45,188 nt of DNA from Rhodospirillales bacterium (GTDB lineage: Bacteria; Pseudomonadota; Alphaproteobacteria; Rhodospirillales; Defluviicoccaceae). Below, piece by piece: positions 7,559 to 15,970 of this stretch (position 1 is its first letter; each line of letters starts with the position of its first letter). The notes beneath the pieces are model-generated. The model did no database searches, was not told where the DNA came from, and saw only the letters and a list, made by a program, of their open reading frames with translations. The position numbers and the translations under genes are program-made. The stretch is taken from positions 1 to 45,188 of the forward strand of contig JALOTH010000042.1 of assembly GCA_025458035.1 (NCBI GenBank), written 5' to 3'.

Positions 7559-10180
7559 CTACAGGGCGCGGCGGCGGGAAACATCGAGGCTCGCGTTCCA
7601 AGCGGCGAAGTCCGCCGCCGGCAGCGGTCGACTGAATAGAAAGCCTTGCGCCAAGTGGCAGCCCCGGCTGCGGATGAACTCCAACTCGTGATCGGTTTCA
7701 ACTCCTTCAGCAACCACCCGGATCCCCATGCGATGGGCCATCGCCAGGATGGCCTCGACGACCGTCGCTTTCTTGGCATCGCCATCGACGCCCCGGATGA
7801 ATGACCGATCAATTTTGACCGTGTCAACCGGCAGATCGGTCAGATAGGAAAGACAGGAATAGCCGGTGCCGAAGTCGTCGAGGGCAACGCGAACGCCAAG
7901 CCGGTCAAGGGCACGAATGGATGCGCCCGCTTCCCCGAGATCCTGCATCAGGCAGCCCTCGGTGATCTCCAGCTCAAGACAGTGCGGCGGCAGCGCGCTC
8001 GCCGCCAGCACCTTTTCCAGCCGCGCGAACAGACTCCGGGTGCGCAGCTGGCGGGCCGAGATGTTGACCGACAGCGTCAGTCGGGAGAGCCCGGCCGCGC
8101 GCCAGGCAACCAGCTGATCGCACGCGGCGCCGAGCAGCCAGTCCCCGAGCGCAACGATCAGGCCAGTATCCTCGGCGAGGGGGATGAATACCTCCGGGTT
8201 CAGCGCACCGAGCTCGGGGCTGTGCCAGCGCATCAGCGCCTCCGCGCCTTCGGTCTGGCCCGACCGCAGGTCGACGATGGGCTGATAGTGGATCGCCAAC
8301 TCGCCGCGCTCGAGGGCATGCACCAAGTGGCTTTCGATCCGCATGCGCTCCATCGCCCGCTGGTTCAGCTCCGGCGTGAAGTACTGGAACGTCCGCCGTC
8401 CTTCCTCCTTCGCCCGATACATCGCCGCATCGGCGTTCTGCATCAGTTGCTGCGGGTCGTCGGAGTCGTCGGGGAAGATCGTGACGCCAATCGACGCGGT
8501 GACGAACGCCTCGTGTCGGTCCAGCTGGAACGGTTGCGAAAACGCGGCAAGGATCTTGTGCACCACCGGTTCGCTGTGGGCGGCGGTGGCAAGCTTCGGC
8601 AGGATGACGGTGAATTCGTCGCCGCCGAGGCGGGCAACCGTATCTTCTTCGCGCACGCAGCCGCGCAACCGTTCCGCCGCCTGTCGAAGGAGTTGATCGC
8701 CAATGGCGTGGCCCCACGTATCGTTGATTTTCTTGAAGTTATCGAGATCTAAAAACAGCACGCCGCCCCGGTGATGGTGGCGCGAGGCGCTGACGACGGC
8801 GCTGCGCAGCCGATCCAGTGCCAGCACGCGGTTGGGCAGTCCCGTGACTTCGTCATAGTTGGCACGCCGGTGCAGGCGCTCCTCGTAGGCCTTGCGCAGG
8901 GTGATGTCGGCGATCGTCGATTGCAGCGCCGGCCGCCCTTCCCACACCACCTGCTGCGAAACCATTTCGACGGAGATCCTCTCGCCGTCACGTCGCACGC
9001 AGGTGTATTCGTCGATATCGACACCCGCGCCATCGGCGGCCGGCTGTTCATGGCGCAACCGTCCCATCTCGGGCGGGACAAACAGCTCATCGAGGCGGCG
9101 AAGGGCCAGAATGTCCGCCGGTGCTTCATAACCGAAGATGCGCGCGCAGGTCTGGTTAGCGAACACGGGCACGCCGTCACATTCGATGACAATGCCGAGC
9201 ACCGAGCCCTCGACCAGGCTGCGGAAGCGAAGCTCGCTTTCGCGCAGTTCGCGCTCCCATCGCTTGCGTTCGGTGATGTCAACGGAGACGGTGACGATCT
9301 GTTCAACCGAGCCGTCATCGGCGCGGAGCGGGGCTTTCGTCGTCAGCAGCACGCGGGCGTCACCATCGCGATCAACGACCGTTTCCTCGACGTCGCTCAA
9401 CCCGCGCGCCGTCGCGACAACCTGCCGGTCCCAGGCGAGATGGCGCTCGCCATAATCGCCGTCGGGAAACAACCGGTCCTGTGCCACGCCGATTGCCGCG
9501 TCCGGGTCGACACGGAAAAAGCACTGATGGCCGTCGTTGAGGACGAGGACGCGGCCGTCGGGGTCACTGGCCCGCATCAAGGCCGGCACCGTATCGATCA
9601 TCCGGCGCAACTGCCGCTCGCGTCTCAGGATCTCCGCGGCGTGCTGTCGAGTCGCCGTCTCAAGCTCGCCCTCGATGCGCAACGCCCGCTCGCGGAGCGC
9701 CACCTGCTGACGCCGCAGCATCAACAGGTTACGGGCGCGGGTGACGAACTCGCGGTGATCCACGGGGCTGAGCAGAAAATCGCTGGCTCCTGCATCCAGC
9801 GCCCGGTAGCGATAGTCCCGATCCTCGAAGGCGGTGATGACGATGATCGGCACGTCGGCTGCCACCGCTGTCTGCCGGCAATTGCGCACGAAGTCTTCCC
9901 CGTTCATGCCCGGCATCACGAAGTCGGTGACGATCAGATCGGGGCACAATGTTGGCAGCGCGCTTAGGGCCTGCTCCGCCCGCTCAAAGACGGCGACAGC
10001 AATAGCCGGTTGGATGAGTTCGGCAAAGCGGGCGAGAATTTTCAGATTGATCGGCTGGTCGTCGATAATGACGATGCTGGCCGTCGCCGCCGCGCCGTTG
10101 AGCGTGGTCACAGCGTTGCCGCCGGCCGAACTCGAAAACGTCGTGACAGGGTCGTACCGCGGCGGCGTGTCCTCAGGCAT
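7559..10180 (-). CDS. Response regulator: REC-PAS-PAS-GGDEF-EAL
   Basis: An 873-residue cytoplasmic cyclic-di-GMP enzyme. Domains in order: receiver (about 33-152, phospho-acceptor Asp86 in LIVTDFVMPG), a short coiled coil, PAS1 (about 188-310), PAS2 (about 315-430), GGDEF (about 435-600) and EAL (about 610-865). The GGDEF active site is intact (GGDEF 519-523). The inhibitory RxxD site (Arg510/Asp513) sits exactly five residues before it. The EAL motif (647-649) and the downstream DDFGTGYS, KIDRSF and EGVE motifs are also intact. Both cyclase and phosphodiesterase activity are therefore possible. It diverges from rpfF, and the rpfC-type kinase lies on the other side of rpfF, suggesting it is the output of the DSF pathway. 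Confidence 0.92.
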   Translation of the reverse strand: MPEDTPPRYDPVTTFSSSAGGNAVTTLNGAAATASIVIIDDQPINLKILARFAELIQPAIAVAVFERAEQALSALPTLCPDLIVTDFVMPGMNGEDFVRNCRQTAVAADVPIIVITAFEDRDYRYRALDAGASDFLLSPVDHREFVTRARNLLMLRRQQVALRERALRIEGELETATRQHAAEILRRERQLRRMIDTVPALMRASDPDGRVLVLNDGHQCFFRVDPDAAIGVAQDRLFPDGDYGERHLAWDRQVVATARGLSDVEETVVDRDGDARVLLTTKAPLRADDGSVEQIVTVSVDITERKRWERELRESELRFRSLVEGSVLGIVIECDGVPVFANQTCARIFGYEAPADILALRRLDELFVPPEMGRLRHEQPAADGAGVDIDEYTCVRRDGERISVEMVSQQVVWEGRPALQSTIADITLRKAYEERLHRRANYDEVTGLPNRVLALDRLRSAVVSASRHHHRGGVLFLDLDNFKKINDTWGHAIGDQLLRQAAERLRGCVREEDTVARLGGDEFTVILPKLATAAHSEPVVHKILAAFSQPFQLDRHEAFVTASIGVTIFPDDSDDPQQLMQNADAAMYRAKEEGRRTFQYFTPELNQRAMERMRIESHLVHALERGELAIHYQPIVDLRSGQTEGAEALMRWHSPELGALNPEVFIPLAEDTGLIVALGDWLLGAACDQLVAWRAAGLSRLTLSVNISARQLRTRSLFARLEKVLAASALPPHCLELEITEGCLMQDLGEAGASIRALDRLGVRVALDDFGTGYSCLSYLTDLPVDTVKIDRSFIRGVDGDAKKATVVEAILAMAHRMGIRVVAEGVETDHELEFIRSRGCHLAQGFLFSRPLPAADFAAWNASLDVSRRRAL

Positions 10181-10408
10181 GCTTTCGCGTTCCTCGCTCG
10201 ATTAGCCGCACGCGTATCACCCCGCTTTCTCATCGCAGCTATAGCATTCGTTGACGAACCTCGGAACCCCCGCGGCCATTTCCGGCAGCGCCCGCACGGA
10301 TGTCAACACTCTGACGCTTATTATCAGCCCCCGGCAGCGCGCCGGGATTGTGCACCAAAAACGTGTGCTGTTATCGCGAAATGGTAACGGAATCGTTTTT
10401 TCGCTCAA

Positions 10409-10429
10409 CACTGAGTAATATGCTCAGTG
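10409..10429. promoter_or_regulatory. Perfect 7-bp inverted repeat upstream of rpfF
   Basis: CACTGAG (10409-10415) and its exact complement CTCAGTG (10423-10429) flank a 7-base AT-rich spacer. It lies 57 bases before the rpfF start and in the divergent promoter region shared with the GGDEF-EAL gene. It could be an operator, or the stem of a leader hairpin, since a pyrimidine-rich run follows it. The dyad is visible; its role is inference. Confidence 0.4.
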
Positions 10430-10486
10430 ATTCTTTCTCTCAGAAGAACACTTGCTCGATCACTCGACAGCAAACAGGAGAAAAAA

Positions 10487-11500
10487 ATGAGCGTTTTCGT
10501 CCCGATGTCCTCGTATTGTCACAAAACGGCCACGCCTGGGCTCGACTATCCATTTTATCCGGCGGTTCGAGCCATGTCGGCGGTGCCATCGCGCCTTGAA
10601 ACCGTCCCCCGCACGGCGGAGCATGACGCGAACCCCGCTCACCAGCAGTGCGCGCCGTCACACCCGGACTTATCCGAACTCAGGCTTCGATTCGACGCCG
10701 AGCGGGCGATCCTTTGGCAGTACATGCAACCGCATGCCCGACCGAGCTTCACCACTGGCCTCCTTGCGGACATGAATGCAGCGCTCGATTGGGTGACCGA
10801 GGTAAGCGGCAGCGGTGCCGGCGCCTTGCCCGTGCGCTACCTCGTGCTTGCCTCGGGGGTTCCCGGCACCTTCAACCTCGGCGGCGATCTGTCGCTGTTT
10901 CTGCGGGCCATTGAGGCGCGCGATGCAGCGGCCCTGCGCCGTTACGCCCGTGCCTGCATCGCCGTTCAATACCGCCGCGCCAGTAACCTGTCGCTGCCGG
11001 TCGCGACCATCGCCCTCGTACAGGGCGACGCCCTCGGCGGTGGTTTCGAGGCGGCGCTGGCACACGAGGTGATCATCGCCGAGCGGCACGCGAAGTTCGG
11101 CCTGCCGGAAGTGTTGTTCAATCTGTTTCCGGGTATGGGCGCCCTCAGCTTTCTCTCGCGGCGGATGCCCCCGGCACAGGCGGAACGGATGGTGCTGAGC
11201 GGCCGCGTCTACACGGCCGATGAGATGGCCGCACTCGGCGTGATCGATCGCGTTGTCAGGGAGGGCGAAGGCGAAGCGGCGGTTCTCGACTTCATCCGCG
11301 ACGCCGAGCGCAGCTGGCGGACCCGCAGCGCCGTCAGCGCGGCGCGCCGCATCGTCAGCCCGGTGACCGAGGACGAACTGCTGCGCGTCGTCGACCTGTG
11401 GGTCGATACGGCGATGACGCTGTCGCCGATGGATCTGCGCAAGATGAAGCATCTGATCAGCGCCCAGGACCGCCGCTGGGCCAAGCAGCACGCCAACTGA
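10487..11500 (+). CDS. rpfF: RpfF-type DSF synthase (crotonase family)
   Basis: A 337-residue crotonase-fold protein matching RpfF, which makes cis-2-unsaturated fatty acid signals (DSF/BDSF) from acyl-ACP by combined thioesterase and dehydratase activity. Diagnostic segments are FNLGGDLSLF (129-138), VQGDALGGGFEAAL (178-191) and KFGLPEVLFNLFPGMGA (203-219). The two candidate catalytic glutamates, Glu188 and Glu208, are 20 residues apart, as in Xanthomonas RpfF. The C-terminus (VDLWVDTA..LSPMDLRKMKHLISAQ) also matches RpfF rather than ordinary enoyl-CoA hydratases. ATG 10487 is preceded by CAGGAG. The first 60 residues are poorly conserved. It converges on the rpfC-type kinase. Confidence 0.88.
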   Translation: MSVFVPMSSYCHKTATPGLDYPFYPAVRAMSAVPSRLETVPRTAEHDANPAHQQCAPSHPDLSELRLRFDAERAILWQYMQPHARPSFTTGLLADMNAALDWVTEVSGSGAGALPVRYLVLASGVPGTFNLGGDLSLFLRAIEARDAAALRRYARACIAVQYRRASNLSLPVATIALVQGDALGGGFEAALAHEVIIAERHAKFGLPEVLFNLFPGMGALSFLSRRMPPAQAERMVLSGRVYTADEMAALGVIDRVVREGEGEAAVLDFIRDAERSWRTRSAVSAARRIVSPVTEDELLRVVDLWVDTAMTLSPMDLRKMKHLISAQDRRWAKQHAN

Positions 11501-11521
11501 TCTCCGTACCGCGTGAAGGTG

Positions 11522-11555
11522 GGCGGGCGCCGGTCACACCGGGTGCTCGCCCGCC
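11522..11555 (+). terminator. GC-rich hairpin after rpfF
   Basis: GGCGGGCG (11522-11529) pairs with CGCCCGCC (11548-11555), and CCGGT/ACCGG pair inside. It starts 22 bases after the rpfF stop and overlaps the last codons of the convergent rpfC-type gene. Only a weak T-rich run (TTCCGTCTTTCC) follows, so intrinsic termination is plausible but not certain. Confidence 0.45.
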
Positions 11556-14098
11556 TTCCGTCTTTCCGCGAGATGGTGCTTGAGTTCCGTGGAAAACCGT
11601 TCGAACTCACTGCGCAACCCGAGTAGCGCTGCATCGCCGCCGCTGGCCAGGCGATCACGGGTCATCCCGTGCAGATCGCGACAGATGCGAGCAAGGCCGG
11701 TGGCGCCGACATTGCCGGCGGTGCCGCGCAACGCGTGCACGAGTTCACGGAATCTCAGGACATCGTCCGCAGCGACGGACATCCGCAGCTGTTCAAGCAG
11801 GCCGGCGGTGTTGTCGGCAAACTCCTGCAGCAGTTCCGCTACGAATGCCTCGTCGGCAAAACTCCGAAGATGAGCAACGGCCTGCCAATCGATCGGCGGG
11901 GCGAGGTCGCCGCGAAAGCGCGGGTGCGCGGAGATTTCGGTGACGATCTCGCTGCCGGCGCCGGTGGCAGCGACGAGTGGCCTCGCCGCCAGCAGGCCAT
12001 CGACGGCATCCAGCAACCGCAGCGCCTCGACCGGTTTCGTCAGGTACAGGTCGACGCCCGCCGCCTCGCATTCCTGCCGCGTCTCCGTGGTGGCGTCGGC
12101 GCTCAGCGCGATGATCGGCAGCCGCTCGCCATCGCCCCCCAGCGCCGCCATGCGGATCAGCTTGGTCAACTCGATGCCGCTGATCCCCGGCATGTTGACA
12201 TCGACGATCAGCAGGTCATGCGCCGCGCGGGCGAGCGCATCGAGCGCGGCTTCGCCGCTGCCGACCGTCTCGACGCGGTGGCCGGCGTGTTCGAGAATTC
12301 GGCGCGTCACCTTCTGATTGATCGGGCTGTCCTCGGCAACGAGGATGGTGCCGACCACCGGGGCGATGATCGGCCTCGCCGGCGACGGCACGGCGATCAC
12401 CGCGCCGCCAAGTATCGCGGTTGCACGCAGTGCGCGGGCAAGCGCTTGCGCCTCGGCAGCGGCGGCGATGGCGGTCACGAACGGCAATGGCAGGGCTTCG
12501 TCGATGCTGCCGGCATCGTCCGTAAGCAGGGTGCAGGCGAACTCGGGCGCCGCATCGGCGAGGCGCGTCGCCAGCGCGATCGCCCGATTGCGGTCACCGC
12601 GACCGTCGATGAGCAGAATCGCGCCCGGCTCGGGTGGCTCGCTGATCATCGCCCCCGCACTGCCGGCGGCGGCAAGTGGTTGACGCCGGACGGAGAACGG
12701 CATGTCGGCGAGGCGGAGGGCCAGCGTTTCGGCAAGCTCGGCGTCGTCGGAGACGACGATGACGGACATCGGCACCAACTCCGAGAGCGCTGTCGATGCA
12801 TCCTCGACGCGAACCGGGATCTCGAACCAGAAGGTGCTGCCGGAACCGGGGGCGGACACCACGCCGATCTCGCCGCCCATGAGGTGGATCAGGGCTTTGG
12901 CGATGGCGAGGCCGAGGCCGGTGCCGCCGTAGCGGCGATTGACCGTGTCGTCGGCTTGCGTGAACCGCTCGAAGATGCGGGCGTGCTCCTTGGCAGGAAT
13001 GCCGATGCCGGTGTCGGTCACGCAGCAGCGCAGACGCATCGGGCCATCGGCGGCGATATCGGCGGGGCCCGCTTCGATGCGGATCAGGACATGGCCGGCT
13101 TCCGTAAACTTGACGGCGTTGGCCGTGAGATTGAGCAGCACCTGACGCCAGTGACGGCGATCGCCCGAGAGCCGATGGGGAACATTTGCCGCAATCTGGA
13201 CGGCCAGCTTCAGTCCCTTGTTCGCCGCCGCCAACTGCAGGATCGACAGCACCTCGGCCAGTTCCTGACAGACGTCGAAGGGTTCGGCGACAACCGCCGT
13301 GCGTCCCGCTTCGATCCGCGTCAAGTCAAGGATATCGTCGATGAGTGACAGCAGGGCGCGCCCGGATGACCGGACCGTGTTGACCATCTCCTGCTGGTCG
13401 CTGCGCAACGGCGTGTCGGCAAGCACGTCGCTCATGCCGATGACCGCGTTCAGCGGTGTTCGCAACTCGTGGCTCATGCTGGCGAGAAAACGGCTCTTCG
13501 CAACGTTCGCCGCTTCCGCCTGCGCCTTCGCCACCGTCAGTTTGCGGATGAGACTGGCCGTATAGCCGGGCAAGATGATCAACGCGAACAGCAGGCCCGC
13601 GGCGAGGGGCCACTCCTCACGCCAGAACGGCGTCGTCAGCACGACAATGAGAAAGCCGATGAAGCCGAGAACGACGGCGGCGGCGAGGTAGCGCACGCCG
13701 TAGCGGAAGCCATAGCCGAAAGCGATCCACAGGTAGATGGGGTAGATCGCCGCCGCCGCCTCATTGCCGAAGTGGAGCAGCAGCGTCATCGTCGTGAAAT
13801 CACCGACCATGGCGAACAGCCGCCGCGGTGGTGAGACGGCCGGCCGGGCGATGATCGCGGCGACGATGCCGATGGCGATGAGCAGGTAGGCACCGGCGGT
13901 GATGACCGCCGCCGGATAGCGAGTGTTGGCGGGCGGATGCTCGACGGTGGCGAGCGACACGAATAACGCCAGCAGCAGGGCGACGATGACAACGCGGATG
14001 ATCGCCTGCTCATGCTCGCTGTCGGCGCGGCCGGCGAGGCGCCGTTTCAGCTGAGCGAGGGGCCCCGCAGCGGGCATCGAACTCGCGTCTGGCGACAT
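11534..14098 (-). CDS. rpfC: RpfC-type hybrid sensor kinase (TM-HisKA-HATPase-REC-HPt)
   Basis: An 854-residue inner-membrane hybrid kinase. The N-terminus has [15 protein letters not shown] (17-31), almost the same as the short periplasmic DSF-sensing segment of Xanthomonas RpfC. About five membrane spans (33-185) follow, including RRLFAMVGD and the RYGVRYL loop typical of RpfC. Next come HisKA with His210 ([10 protein letters not shown]), HATPase (N box NAVKF, G box [10 protein letters not shown]), a degenerate receiver-like region (about 443-565), an intact receiver (Asp633, LTKPV Lys) and an HPt domain with His788 ([10 protein letters not shown]). The start at 14098 is preferred because upstream residues look non-coding; 14077 is possible. 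The extra receiver-like region makes it longer than classic RpfC. Confidence 0.88.
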   Translation of the reverse strand: MSPDASSMPAAGPLAQLKRRLAGRADSEHEQAIIRVVIVALLLALFVSLATVEHPPANTRYPAAVITAGAYLLIAIGIVAAIIARPAVSPPRRLFAMVGDFTTMTLLLHFGNEAAAAIYPIYLWIAFGYGFRYGVRYLAAAVVLGFIGFLIVVLTTPFWREEWPLAAGLLFALIILPGYTASLIRKLTVAKAQAEAANVAKSRFLASMSHELRTPLNAVIGMSDVLADTPLRSDQQEMVNTVRSSGRALLSLIDDILDLTRIEAGRTAVVAEPFDVCQELAEVLSILQLAAANKGLKLAVQIAANVPHRLSGDRRHWRQVLLNLTANAVKFTEAGHVLIRIEAGPADIAADGPMRLRCCVTDTGIGIPAKEHARIFERFTQADDTVNRRYGGTGLGLAIAKALIHLMGGEIGVVSAPGSGSTFWFEIPVRVEDASTALSELVPMSVIVVSDDAELAETLALRLADMPFSVRRQPLAAAGSAGAMISEPPEPGAILLIDGRGDRNRAIALATRLADAAPEFACTLLTDDAGSIDEALPLPFVTAIAAAAEAQALARALRATAILGGAVIAVPSPARPIIAPVVGTILVAEDSPINQKVTRRILEHAGHRVETVGSGEAALDALARAAHDLLIVDVNMPGISGIELTKLIRMAALGGDGERLPIIALSADATTETRQECEAAGVDLYLTKPVEALRLLDAVDGLLAARPLVAATGAGSEIVTEISAHPRFRGDLAPPIDWQAVAHLRSFADEAFVAELLQEFADNTAGLLEQLRMSVAADDVLRFRELVHALRGTAGNVGATGLARICRDLHGMTRDRLASGGDAALLGLRSEFERFSTELKHHLAERRKAGEHPV

Positions 14099-14431
14099 GG
14101 ACTGGCGCTGATCCCGTGTCTGAGAGCCAGGGTCATCGGTTCGAGAATGGCGTCCGTCCTCGCCGGCACACCTCTGGCGAGGCGCCACCATCCTAACAAA
14201 ACCCGCGGTCTGTCAAATGCCGACGACGGCCGCGGCTCAGGTGATCGCAAGCTTCTGCAAACGCACGCCCGCCGGATCGGACCGATTGAGCGATGGCGCG
14301 CCGGAGAGGATGAAACTGGGAACTATGTTTTCGCCGCATCACTCTGACACTCCCGCCATTAACCCCTGAACACCGCCGCGAACATCCAAGAGCCCGTCAA
14401 AGGCACTACCACTGTTCGAAAGCAATCCTCC

Positions 14432-14460
14432 TTGAAATGCACGGCAAAATACCGTACATG
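14432..14460 (+). promoter_or_regulatory. tacAT promoter with overlapping dyad operator
   Basis: TTGAAA (14432-14437) and TACATG (14455-14460) are spaced by 17 bases, as in a sigma-70-type promoter. The spacer holds an imperfect dyad, TGCACGG (14438-14444) and CCGTACA (14452-14458), with one mismatch. TacA-type antitoxins autoregulate through such dyads. The elements are visible; their function is inferred. Confidence 0.45.
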
Positions 14461-14479
14461 TCTTTCGAAGGAGAACACC

Positions 14480-14770
14480 ATGCCCTCAGCCTCAAATCGT
14501 CGGCAATCGTCCGGCGAAATCAAACGCAAACGCATAGAACTGCGCGTCGGCGCCTCGGCCAAGGAACTGATCCAGCGGGCCATGGCCGTCACTGGCCTGA
14601 CGGCGGGCGAACTGGCCTATGAGGGCGCGCGCCGGGTGCTGGACGAGCACGAACGGATGATGCTGACCGGTGCCGACCGGGAAGCCTTCTTCGCAGCACT
14701 GATGAAGCCGCCGGAACCGTCCGAGGCGCTCATTGCCGCCCTTCGCCGCCATCGCGACCTGATGGGCTGA
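14480..14770 (+). CDS. tacA: TacA-type antitoxin (DUF1778)
   Basis: A 96-residue antitoxin. The N-terminal ribbon-helix-helix part (KRIELRVGASAKELIQRAMAVTG, residues 14-36, key residues RIELRV and AKELI) binds operator DNA. The C-terminal tail (about 60-96) would wrap the toxin and block it. The start at 14480 has AAGGAG about 9 bases upstream. The TTG of the GNAT toxin gene follows after only 3 bases, the standard antitoxin-toxin order. The pair sits just beside tRNA-Arg, a typical place for mobile or accessory DNA. Confidence 0.85.
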   Translation: MPSASNRRQSSGEIKRKRIELRVGASAKELIQRAMAVTGLTAGELAYEGARRVLDEHERMMLTGADREAFFAALMKPPEPSEALIAALRRHRDLMG

Positions 14771-14773
14771 CGA

Positions 14774-15280
14774 TTGGGCATCATCCTCGAGCCGCTCGGA
14801 AAGCAGCATGATCGGTCAAAGTTCGCCTGTGGGGAAGGCGAGTTGGATGACTGGTTCCGGCGGCGGGCCGGCCAGGACGAGCGCCGCAACATCGCTCGCG
14901 TGTTCGTTGCCGTGGATTCCGAGTTGGGCGTCGTTGGCTTTTACAGTCTCAGCTCCTTCAAGCTGGACGTCGACGAACTATCGGAAGAGATCACCCACAA
15001 GCTTCCCCGTTATGATGGAATTCCGGCCGCGCTGATCGGACGCCTGGCGCGCGACAGCCGTGTGCGCGGCCAGGGTATCGGTGAGCTTTTGGTGGCGGAC
15101 GCGGTGCGGCGCATCCTGAGCGCCGCGCAATCGCTCGCTGTCTTCGCCATCATCGTTGACGCCAAGGATGAGCGAGCGGCGACATTCTACGCGAGGTTCG
15201 GTTTCCGCCGTTTCCCGCTGCGTCCGAACCGTCTGTTCCTGCTGACATCGTCGGCTCTAGCGGCGTTGGAGAGGATGTAG
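14774..15280 (+). CDS. tacT: TacT-type GNAT toxin
   Basis: A 168-residue GNAT acetyltransferase that starts at TTG 14774. TacT toxins acetylate the amino group of charged tRNAs and stop translation. The acetyl-CoA site is RVRGQGIGELL (residues 95-105, the RxxGxG motif). A conserved tyrosine lies in FYARFGFRRFP near residue 142, and the N-terminal CGEGELDDWFRRRA is the family signature. The FYSLSSF strand is also typical. It is coupled to tacA and appears complete. A truncated gamma-glutamylcyclotransferase reading frame begins right after its stop. Confidence 0.87.
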   Translation: MGIILEPLGKQHDRSKFACGEGELDDWFRRRAGQDERRNIARVFVAVDSELGVVGFYSLSSFKLDVDELSEEITHKLPRYDGIPAALIGRLARDSRVRGQGIGELLVADAVRRILSAAQSLAVFAIIVDAKDERAATFYARFGFRRFPLRPNRLFLLTSSALAALERM

Positions 15281-15282
15281 GC

Positions 15283-15405
15283 ATGGCTCCGATCCCGTAT
15301 TTTGCCTACGGCTCGAATATGCTGACCGAACGTTTGCGAGCGCGGTGCAAGTCTGCAACGGAGTGGCGCGCCCGGCGGGATTCGAACCCACGACCCCAGG
15401 ATTAG
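15283..15405 (+). pseudogene. Truncated gamma-glutamylcyclotransferase-like gene
   Basis: An ATG two bases after the tacT stop opens a 40-codon frame beginning MAPIPYFAYGSNMLTERLRA. The YFAYGSNM segment is the substrate-loop signature of the gamma-glutamylcyclotransferase (AIG2-like) fold. After about 27 residues the similarity ends, and the frame runs straight into the antisense of tRNA-Arg(CCT), stopping inside it at 15403-15405. The remaining part of a normal protein is missing. The break falls at or just before the CCA end of the tRNA, as expected for loss of DNA at a tRNA attachment site. Confidence 0.65.
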
Positions 15406-15440
15406 GAATCCTGTGCTCTATCCTGCTGAGCTACGGGCGC
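15364..15440 (-). tRNA. tRNA-Arg (anticodon CCT)
   Basis: A 77-base tRNA reading 5' GCGCCCG at 15440 to an encoded CCA at 15364-15366. The acceptor stem pairs GCGCCCG with CGGGCGC. The D arm contains GCTCAGCAGGATAGAGC, the anticodon stem CAGGA/TCCTG encloses loop TTCCTAA (anticodon CCT, reading AGG), and the T arm is GTGGG-TTCGAAT-CCCGC. It is a frequent integration site for genomic islands. The accessory tacAT genes and a truncated gene abut its 3' end. Confidence 0.95.
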
Positions 15441-15550
15441 TGACGGCGATCTCGACGGCCGAACCCACCATTGCCTTTGGCTTCGCCGACGGAACTATAG
15501 GATACATCGGGCGCACCCCGCTGGCCAGTGCGGCAGCGCGCCGGGTCGGA

Positions 15551-15970
15551 TCACCGCTGAGGGCGCGGGGTCCGGGCCTGAGAGCGGTCGTCAAGAGCCG
15601 CCTGTTCTTGCCGCTCGCGGGCAATACGGCGTTCGCAGGCGCGCCGTTCGCTGAGGATTTCGAGGCGCTTGCTGGCGGTGAAGGCGGCGCGCAGCCGGTG
15701 GCTCGCCTCGCCGACGTCGGCGCGGGCCCCGTCGAGCCGCTGCTCAAGCTCCGCGACGCGCTCCGTTGCGCGCTCGGCATAGGGGCGCCAGGCGGCGAGC
15801 GCATTGACGTTTTCCATCGCCACCGCCGCTTCGCAAGCCATCTCAGCCGTCACACCATCGCGCGTCACCGACAGGGTTGTGAGCGTCTGGCGGGTGGCAG
15901 CGAGGGAGCGCCGGTCGGCGTCAAGCCGCCACGCGGCCAAGCGAATGAGGATGGCGAGTGGATCCCTCAT
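15551..15970 (-). CDS. fliJ: FliJ-like flagellar export chaperone
   Basis: A 139-residue, almost wholly helical, charged protein with heptad-like spacing throughout, downstream of fliI and overlapping it by four bases (ATGA at 15967-15970). FliJ proteins are poorly conserved coiled coils that sit in the central pore of the FliI hexamer and help couple it to the export gate. The size, fold and coupling to fliI all fit. The sequence alone would not be diagnostic, so the call rests mainly on context. Confidence 0.65.
   Translation of the reverse strand: MRDPLAILIRLAAWRLDADRRSLAATRQTLTTLSVTRDGVTAEMACEAAVAMENVNALAAWRPYAERATERVAELEQRLDGARADVGEASHRLRAAFTASKRLEILSERRACERRIARERQEQAALDDRSQARTPRPQR

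Noticed and set aside
11669-13348. Long open frame on the plus strand opposite the RpfC-type gene
   Set aside because: It is antisense to a clearly conserved gene, has skewed Arg/Gly/Asp composition and no recognisable domain; it arises from GC-rich codon use.
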